From positions 1,017,854 through 1,081,853 of the forward strand of contig JAGKQI010000085.1 in assembly GCA_018806915.1 (NCBI GenBank): a stretch of DNA of 64,000 bases, read 5' to 3'. Both the position numbers and the translations under genes were made by a program. Under the pieces are notes generated by a model. The model had not been told where the DNA came from and did not search any database. It saw nothing but the letters and a program-made list of their open reading frames with translations. This document shows positions 57,350 through 64,000 of this stretch, piece by piece (within the stretch, counting starts at the first letter, position 1; each line of letters starts with the position of its first letter). This DNA is from Phytophthora colocasiae (Eukaryota > Oomycota > Peronosporomycetes > Peronosporales > Peronosporaceae).

Positions 57350-58786
57350 ATGAGCCGCCGTACACCCGCTAACGGCCGCGCCGGCCGTCCCGCCGCGACG
57401 CCCACGTCCGAAGCGGAGACTCTGGTACTACGCGCGACCCCTTCCATCAAGCGCTACAACATCGCGCGCTTCGACGTGCCGGAGCTTCCGCGCTTCAACT
57501 CATGCGCGCAGCCCGTTATGATGTATCGCGAGCCGGAGCGGGTGGACGAGGAGGAAGAGAAGGAGGAGGAACCTGTGGGCTACAACCCGGCGCTACGTAA
57601 GCGCCGTCGTCGCCGTCGCAAGGATACGCGCACGGCTGGATGGGTTATCGAGGACAGTGAGGGCAAGAACAAGTTCAATGGCTCGTTTGAAGGTGGCCAG
57701 TCGTCCACGTACATGCTGCTGGTCAAGAACCGGCACAATGACGAGTTCAGCGTCATGCCAGTGGAGCAATGGTTCCGCTTCAAGAAGCCGCTGAACTACC
57801 GTACGCTGACGCTGGAGGAGGCAGAGGAGATGAACAACGAGAAGAAACGCGCGGTCGAGCGTTGGCTCATGAAGCACAAGCTCGCGGGCGAGGACAAGAA
57901 CGACGCCAGTGGAGACACTGTGAGTGCGCCACGTGTCCGTACGGGCGCGTTAGCTACTACCTCCACTAAGGCGAAGACGGAGGGGGAAGATATCTTTGGC
58001 GTGACGGAGGCGCGTCCTCGACGTGTGGCACGTCCCAAGGCACGTGCTGAAGGAGCCACGGGTGAAGATGGAGGAGACTTTGAGGAGAAGTTCGATGATG
58101 ATGAGAGTGACGCTGAGATCCACAATGACGAACCGCAGGGGATCGAATCGGATTCGGAGGAGGACGAGTTCGAGGTGGACCCGGAAGGAACGGGAAAGCT
58201 CACGGAAACTGGACAGGCGATGAAGGATCTGCTGAAGCGCGCGCAGAACGGAGAAATGCTGGAGAACAATAAGGAGAAGGACGATGATGACGAAGAGGGA
58301 GATGAAAGCTACACGGCCAAGGACATGGACGTCATTCGCGATTTGGGTGGAAACATCATCAGCGACCGCTCCACTGCAACTGGGGACAATGGTGCTTCTG
58401 GCGACGCTAAGGCTGGAGCTGGAGCTGGTGCTGGAAACGCTGCGGACGCGAACGGCAAACCAAAGGGTCCAGCTGCCGCTGGTACTACCAATGTCGGCAT
58501 CAAGCGCAAGGAAGACGACAGTCGTAAGAAGGATGACACACCCCAGAAGCCGAAACCATCGGCTCCTGCAGCGTCGCAGAACAAGCTGACGGAGGCTGGT
58601 GTGCAGCAGGAGCTGATCCGTTATGGTGGACGCATGCGCACGCGCGATCTGCTACGTAAACTGAAGAAGCTGATTGTCACGGACAACGACAAGGCACTGC
58701 TGAAGGATATCCTGCGCACTATTTGCGATGTGGAAGTGGATGCCATTGATGGCCGTCTGCTAGTGCTGAAATCCCAGTTCCGTTAA
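57350..58786 (+). CDS. GTF2F1: TFIIF alpha subunit (RAP74)
   Basis: General transcription factor that brings RNA polymerase II to the promoter. 478 aa, single exon. N-terminal TFIIF dimerisation barrel (YNIARFDVPELPRFN, GWVIEDSEGKNKFNGSFEGG, YMLLVKNRHNDEFSVMPVEQ, WFRFKKP), a long acidic/basic disordered middle (DDDESDAEIHNDEPQG), and the C-terminal winged helix (GVQQELIRYGGRMRTRDLLR) that binds the polymerase phosphatase in other eukaryotes. I start at 57350 (MSRRTPANGRAG) because high-GC coding character begins there and an Inr-like motif lies between it and the in-frame ATG at 57302. The longer form adds 16 residues. Confidence 0.93.
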   Translation: MSRRTPANGRAGRPAATPTSEAETLVLRATPSIKRYNIARFDVPELPRFNSCAQPVMMYREPERVDEEEEKEEEPVGYNPALRKRRRRRRKDTRTAGWVIEDSEGKNKFNGSFEGGQSSTYMLLVKNRHNDEFSVMPVEQWFRFKKPLNYRTLTLEEAEEMNNEKKRAVERWLMKHKLAGEDKNDASGDTVSAPRVRTGALATTSTKAKTEGEDIFGVTEARPRRVARPKARAEGATGEDGGDFEEKFDDDESDAEIHNDEPQGIESDSEEDEFEVDPEGTGKLTETGQAMKDLLKRAQNGEMLENNKEKDDDDEEGDESYTAKDMDVIRDLGGNIISDRSTATGDNGASGDAKAGAGAGAGNAADANGKPKGPAAAGTTNVGIKRKEDDSRKKDDTPQKPKPSAPAASQNKLTEAGVQQELIRYGGRMRTRDLLRKLKKLIVTDNDKALLKDILRTICDVEVDAIDGRLLVLKSQFR

Positions 58787-60178
58787 ACGCCTCCGCGGAA
58801 GGCTCCTGCGATCATCCTCGTTCTCCCTGCGATCAAGATACCCTGAAGAAAAACTAAGCATTCGTTTTCATGGAATTCAGCATTGTTTTTTTGCAAAACA
58901 TTACAAAATTGATTTGCGTGTGACTTCGTTGACAAAAGCTTTAACAGCTTTAACAGCTATTGTGTGCGGCCACAGTGGGCTCTGACGTTGGGGCAGCAGT
59001 TGTCGGGGTAACCGACGTCGAAGCAGGAACAGTGACGGTGTTAGTTGAAGGAGCAGACGTACTTGTGGTCGAGGCAGTAGCACTGGTAGAAGGAGCAGTA
59101 CTGGTCGTCGTGGCCGATGTGGTGGTGCTGGTAGCTGTAGAAGGAGCCGAAGTATTGACAGTTGTAGTTGTCGTTTGAGTTTGGCTAGTCGAGCTTGAGC
59201 TGGTCGTCGTCTGAGTCTGACTAGTTGAAGTGGTCGTGGTCGCGGCGCTGGTACTCGACACTGCATTCGCACCATTCAGTGCTGTCAGATCGTCCTCGCT
59301 CTTCAGCTGGCTGTCGTACGTGTAGATACCGAAGTGTCTTTCAAGTTCGACATCCACGGACGTGTCATCAGACCGGCGGTCGAAGATATCGAACCAAAAC
59401 TTCAGAGACGTCTCCGCTCCCGTCGGGACCCACTGCGCCACCGCCTCAAAGTACTGAATGGACGCGTCCAGGGACGGTGTCACATCAGGCGATAAGGAGG
59501 ACGGATCACCCGCGGTGGGGAAGCCCGTCTCACACAAAAGCATCTTTGAAACCGAGTACTTGGCAGCGATTGCATTCTAAACCGAGTCCAGCAGAGCTGC
59601 GGGGTTGCTCGAGTCGTAGCTGTTGTCGAAGAACGGGTAGATGTTCACGACGAGGATGTCGAGGCTGTCGGACAACTGATTGATTTGGTCGTCATAGCTG
59701 GTATCGAGGTACTCAGTAGAGCGCTGTACCGTTCCAAATAGGATGCCATCGGCAGCATCACCCAGCGTCTCCTTGATAGACGTGGCGATGGCGATGATCT
59801 CGGAGGCGGTCGTGCCGGTGTACATGTTTTCGTTACCGATTAGGATAGCTTCAATGGTGCCGGGGTACTCTTGGACTGCGGCGACAGCACTATCGATCTG
59901 ATCTTGTTGCCACGATTCGTCCGTCATGTAGACACCGAGGTGCAACTTGATACCGTGCGCCGCAGCGTACTGAGCAGGGGTTCCGAATATTGTACTGATA
60001 CTCATTTTCTCCATTGGACTCCAGCCCGTAACGCATTGCAGGAAGAAACTCAAAGAAATCAATAATTGAGAACTATCAAAACGTCGCAGTAAATAATTGA
60101 TATCACCGCGAAGAACCGTGAGAAACATGCACTGCTCACAGTCCCTTGATGTCAGTTCATGTGCTGCTGTACTGTTTT

Positions 60179-62371
60179 CTAAATGCATCTGTCAACGACT
60201 TCCACACCCCAGTAGGAGGCGTTGACTTTCAGGAAAAGCAGCATCTCAACCGCTATAGGCGATAGTGCCTGGCGCTCGTGTCCGATCATAGCCCTGGCAA
60301 CGCTAAACAAGCGTTCAACTTTGTTTGGCGTGGGAGGGATTGCACTGACGAGTGGATAGCTGACTTCCGAAGCCTTCACCTTGCGCTTTTTGAGAATGCG
60401 CTCTGCAAAACTCTCCAACTGCAACATTTGCACTTCAGCGCCAGGCCAGTCTCTCCACGCGCTCAAACGGCTGCATAGCTGCCTTTCGGCTCGGGACAGT
60501 CTTTCCGATTCACCTGCTAGCACCTTACAGCATCCAGACTCAAATGATGGCGAGTGAATAATATTTGCCGACGTTCCTACAAAAAATAATTGTTGGTTAG
60601 TGAAATTCAAACTTCCTTTAGAAAAATGCAAACTTACCAAGATACGTCTTAAGTATCGGCTTCACAGCAATCAGACCATCAAGTAGATCTCGAGCCCCGA
60701 GAAGATCGACGTCATCCTTCTGCAACGCCAAGGACACCGATTCACAGTCCGATAGCTCATCCAGAAGTACCTTCAGGCGCTTGTGCGTTGCTGGCGAGGG
60801 CAAAAACTCAGCGATGTCTTCGTTGTCCATGGAAAGAAAACCACGTAGCTCGAAGTAGCGGCGCAGCATGGCGTGGGTAGAACCCCACCGTGTTTCTTGG
60901 CGCAGCACAGGCCGTAAAGGAGTCAATAATCTAATATAGAGGAGCAATTAATTATTATTACCGTCGAGGGCGATTGAATTTGCATCAAGCGCCCTGAAAA
61001 AATGCATCACCGGGACGAAATGATGCATTCGAGCCGGGGCGGTAATAATTGCATAGGTCGCACGTCGTAAATTCTAGAAGGTCCTCTTGACCAGATTGCC
61101 ACAATCGCATCCTAGCCGTACCGTAAAAGTATCCCCCCGAACACCCTCCGACTCCTTCAAGATGCCTGGTAGCCGTCCTCGAGAGCTCCCTTCCCGCCTT
61201 CCTCGCGACCCTGCTGTCGCCCTTGTAGAAAACTCGATAACCTACCAGAAGTGTGTTGCGTTCGGTAGACAAACTTGTCGGCACCGTCTGTGCATAGTAG
61301 TGCCTCAAATGATGCACCGAGGAGCAATAAACAAATGCATCATTTCGTCCCGGTGATGCATTTTTTCAGGGCGCTTGATGCAAATTCAAGCGCCCTCGAC
61401 GGTAGCACAAAATACAATTGGAAAGAGGGCAAAAACTTACCTCAGCTTTGATCCCTCTTTTAGGGTCCTTAGCTTTTTCATCAATCGCTGGATTATGTCT
61501 AGATCGTCCTCGTAAGGTGCCAGGAGCTCCTTCATTGCCAGGTTCAGCCGGTGACTTGCACAGCCAACAAGCGGGACATCCATGAGGTTGGCCAACCGCT
61601 TGTTGACTGAGCAGTTGTCGCCGACTAGAAACCGGCATTGCGACAGCTGTTTTCCGAAAAACGGGAGGAAAATTGAGAGAGCTTCCATCAACGTCTCTGC
61701 TCCATGGTCATCACCAGGTCCTCGCACCACTGGTGCCATCGACACAAGAGGGTACCGCGCGGTGCCTTCGCTCACGTACACCGCAAACACAGCAAGGTAG
61801 AACTCACTGCCGTTACTCCAGCCGTCCAGCATCAGGCCAAAATCATTTGGCATTTCAGTACCGATGATAGTTTCCACCTCCCGCGTCACTGCCTCCATGT
61901 TGCTTCGCAACGTGTCCACTGACACTGGCGCTAAGTTAGTGTATCTGTACACAAAATACAAGATCCATAAATTAATCTTCAAGTACTGGTACCGATTTAA
62001 ATTCTTGTCCTTACCGGCGCGAGAGCGGCAAAGGCCAGTGGGAGATTTGCTTTTACCACCCACTCCATCCACCCAAACCGGTTTGACGCCTTCTGTCGAA
62101 CCCAGGGGATGAAAGACCCAGTAGAAGTAGCGGAAGCGCTCTCCATTTCACGCTCGTACGTCGGATGTTCGACGCGAACATGACCTACTAGGTTAGTGTA
62201 GCCAGTTCCTTGAGTTTGTTTACGGGATTTCCCGCACGCCTTGCACTCAAAGTATCCCGTAGGGTCGTTATTGTCGTCAACTATGCGTGTAAAAAAGAAC
62301 TGAGCCACTTGCTTCGGCGTAAAGATCCCCTGTTTCCCCTGAGGAAGCATAAGAGTGGTTTCGCGCACCAT
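60179..62371 (-). CDS. hAT transposase (BED finger, RNase H-like, dimerisation domain)
   Basis: Exon 1 (62371 to about 62015) has a BED-type zinc finger (CKACGKSRKQ with distal VGHVRVEH) and GWMEWVVKANLPLAF. Exon 2 (ends 61441) has the catalytic segments FGLMLDGWSNGSEF, FLVGDNCSVNKRLANL and GCASHRLNLAMK. Exons 3 (60930..60638) and 4 (60576..60179) join in phase and end with the hAT C-terminal dimerisation signature NKVERLFSVARAMI. The exon 1-2 junction is not resolved: the best acceptor (before the codons for YTNLAPVSVD) does not match the donor phase, and the phase-compatible one leaves a 38-bp intron. So a one-base indel is possible and activity is uncertain. Confidence 0.75.
60961..61402. 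mobile_element. MITE with about 70-bp TIRs inside a hAT intron
   Basis: 442 bp flanked by TA (60959-60960 and 61403-61404). TIRs of about 70 bp begin CCGTCGAGGGCG and contain CATCAAGCGCCCTGAAAAAA, identical apart from about one base. It lies within the intron 60931..61440; removing it and one TA leaves a normal intron of 66 bp. Confidence 0.88.
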
Positions 62372-63255
62372 TTCTGCTGGTTAAACGCTGGGTTGGCGGT
62401 TGGGAGAAGTTTTCAGCGATGCTGGATAAAAGAAAAGTGATCCTTTATGATGAACTGGTACCATTGAGGCAACTACTGGACACTATTGCTTAATAACTTT
62501 TACAGGTTTAAGTAAATGGCGTTTTAGCATGATATACTTGAACTCAAATGAGTAGGTGTGGTTGTACATTATTGTCAATCCCAGCTAAATTTGGATGCCT
62601 TGGGCGATTGGACATTGGAGCAACCAATCGACGCCTTCTCGCGATTAGTCAAAAAAACCAACTTGCTCCAAGTGCTCCAGTGCGGAAGTCTCGTCAAGCG
62701 CGTGGTGTGAGTATGTTATCCGTGGAGGTACCTGAGAGCAAAGGCGTATTCTTTAACATGTTGTCGTATATTATGAATAAACTGTTTAGACTTAGCATCG
62801 CTCAGAAGGCGCCAGCATAGAAGGCTCTACCGGTGCCTTCGCGGAGGACGCTAAATAACTGCAAGTAAAGACACAACTGCAGAAAGAAGAGGGGCACTTC
62901 AGGCCAGTGGTGAGTTGCATTGTGTGATCTGCTAGCGTTCGCGCTGTCCATGGTAGTGCAACCGCACGCAACTTCGAGATTGAACTTCAACCTATGTTAT
63001 TTCTTATGAGTTAAGATAGTTGGGCGATTTGCTAGGCGATTGGGCAGGGGCGATTGATGAATCGCTCAATCCAATTTGGAGTAGAACCCACAATAAATAT
63101 AATGGATGGAAGGTTTTGAATATTAAAATAAATAATTCATTCTAGTCGTGACATCTCCGTAAATAATTTATTCTTGTCCCAGGAACCGTGAAATAAATAA
63201 TTTCACCGAAAATACGGAATATATTTCCACTTCCGAGTATTTTTCGGAACCCCTG
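62372..63255. other. 5' non-coding arm of the hAT element
   Basis: About 880 bp upstream of the transposase start. Near the tip are short inverted segments, for example AAATAAATAATTT at 63190-63202. A plus-strand frame at 62548-62820 has no recognisable domain. Confidence 0.5.
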
Positions 63256-63761
63256 GTACTGAGCCACGCCCACCCCGTAGAACTGCGAGTAGAAGGTCCG
63301 CACGTGCGTGAAAGTTTGCGCGATTAACTCCATGTCGGCATCAATAGCATTTTCAAGCGCAGAACTGTCGAGGGTCTCACTGTCAGTGAGGGGGTACGCA
63401 GACGAGTGCATGGCGCTGTAGGTAGTGGCCATATACGTGGTTGGGTTGGTTGACGTTAGGTTGCGGGACGTAGCGGTGGACTGGGTGACAGTACTGACGG
63501 CCAGGCCGATGGCCAGAATCACTTTACTGGCAGCAAACATCGTTCGTTGATTCCAGGAACCGATTGCTAACGTGAACGCACGTTTCGAAATGAGCTTGGT
63601 GAACGGAGAAGCCCGCGCTCATCAGATGTGGAAGCAACGTCGGGCACGCATGGCACGGTACGTGAAGGTCTGTGTCACGGGTCAGTTTCTCATCTTGAGC
63701 TCAGGTGTCCGCTCGATTTGAGTTGAGGCATGCTACGCTGATCGCTCTCCTGCCCTTTGCC

Positions 63762-64000
63762 ATGCTTGACAGATCCTTTTCACCAGTTGATGAGGTCCGA
63801 ATTCTATGGGATCGTCACGCGAGCTGTCACTCAGTGGGACCTACAAGATGCAAGTCACTGGACCAGGTCGTCTCGACACCATCCTACAGTTCTGACTGCA
63901 GATTCAGTCCGCCAATATCCACCGTAGACCTCGAAACTCCGCATGCAGTGCAGCTACTGCTACGCTCTCTTTCTCCAGACAGTGGACTCATTGATGCAGT
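63762..64000 (+). CDS. Unassigned open frame running off the right edge
   Basis: Open from ATG 63762 (MLDRSFSPVDEVRILWDRH) to the window end, about 79 codons with no stop. Ser/Pro-rich, with STVDLETPHAVQLLLRSL at the end. No family recognised. Divergent from the GH17 gene across about 220 bp. The even composition and lack of stops suggest a real first exon, but it is too short to be sure. Confidence 0.45.
   Translation, partial: MLDRSFSPVDEVRILWDRHASCHSVGPTRCKSLDQVVSTPSYSSDCRFSPPISTVDLETPHAVQLLLRSLSPDSGLIDA

Larger units (their letters stand above)
59975..63255 (-). mobile_element. hAT transposon inside the GH17 gene
   Basis: 3281 bp flanked by the 8-bp duplication GTACTGAG (59967-59974 and 63256-63263), the hAT size. 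Ends are inverted CAGGGGTTCCGAA (13 bp), starting CAGGG as many hATs do. It encodes a four-exon transposase on the minus strand and holds a MITE. Confidence 0.93.
58950..63540 (-). pseudogene. GH17 beta-1,3-glucanase gene disrupted by a hAT transposon
   Basis: Secreted glucanase/glucosyltransferase of family GH17, broken in two. The 5' part (63540 to 63256) has a signal peptide (MFAASKVILAIGLAVSTVT) and THVRTFYSQFYGVGVA. The 3' part (59974 to 58950) goes on with YAAAHGIKLHLGVYMTDE, the acid/base region LIGNENMYTG, the nucleophile region [11 protein letters not shown] and a long Ser/Thr-rich tail typical of wall-anchored forms. The frame resumes exactly once the insert and one 8-bp duplication are removed. 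A second lesion, a TAG at 59577-59579, interrupts LDSV-stop-NAIAAK. In the active gene the protein would act on wall beta-glucans; this copy should be dead. Confidence 0.88.

Noticed and set aside
61087..61356. 89-codon ORF inside the hAT-intron MITE
   Set aside because: Part of its end is encoded by the terminal repeat, and no family is recognisable.
1..64000. tRNA, rRNA, CRISPR or bacterial-type operons
   Set aside because: No cloverleaf-type B boxes, rRNA segments or spaced repeats seen on either strand. Gene structure is eukaryotic.

Overview
The window looks like nuclear DNA of an oomycete, most likely a Phytophthora-type plant pathogen. Genes are compact, with a few GT-AG introns of about 40-85 bp. 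Housekeeping genes sit in tight divergent or convergent pairs, secreted plant-cell-wall enzymes are tandemly duplicated, and the spaces between are filled with piggyBac, MULE, Tc1/pogo, hAT, copia and DUF7869-type transposons. I see no rRNA, tRNA or CRISPR. All splice sites were placed by eye from GT-AG consensus and reading phase.

Layout. 0-9.8 kb: 5' part of an ornithine decarboxylase gene (minus), APC7 (minus), a complete piggyBac element with TTAA target sites, an ER-type FKBP (minus) divergent from RIC8 (plus). 9.8-14.7 kb: a trehalose-6-phosphate synthase/phosphatase-like protein with altered active sites, and a tail-anchored membrane protein. 15.6-25 kb: three secreted lactonase-family beta-propeller paralogues, separated by a TA-flanked MITE, a MULE relic and a Tc1/pogo-like element that itself contains a deleted piggyBac copy. 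25.7-37.1 kb: a gene-rich stretch with a COQ10/EF-hand fusion, a 106-aa protein, a zinc-repeat/HMA/Cys-rich protein, a CCDC112-like coiled-coil protein, and a peptide:N-glycanase with extra MABP, jacalin and PUB domains. 37.5-47.9 kb: a bZIP array (one intact, one broken, one intact) split by about 8 kb of nested transposons: a TIR element carrying a DUF7869-type gene, interrupted by a 5.3-kb copia retrotransposon with LTRs that look identical. 48-56.3 kb: four tandem secreted rhamnogalacturonan lyases (PL4), two of which share a 638-bp near-identical block. 57.3-58.8 kb: TFIIF alpha. 58.9-63.5 kb: a GH17 glucanase gene broken by a hAT transposon (8-bp target duplication), itself carrying a MITE in an intron. 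An open reading frame runs off the right edge.

Functional reading. The lactonases, PL4 lyases and GH17 enzyme are secreted carbohydrate-active or metabolite-active proteins typical of the plant-facing part of an oomycete genome. They lie beside ordinary cell machinery: APC/C, G-protein chaperone, ER folding, CoQ handling, ERAD deglycosylation and transcription initiation. The most unusual genes are the COQ10-EF-hand fusion, the multi-domain N-glycanase and the zinc-repeat/HMA protein. The most informative structures are the nested transposons, whose target duplications and terminal repeats can be read directly and give an order of insertion.
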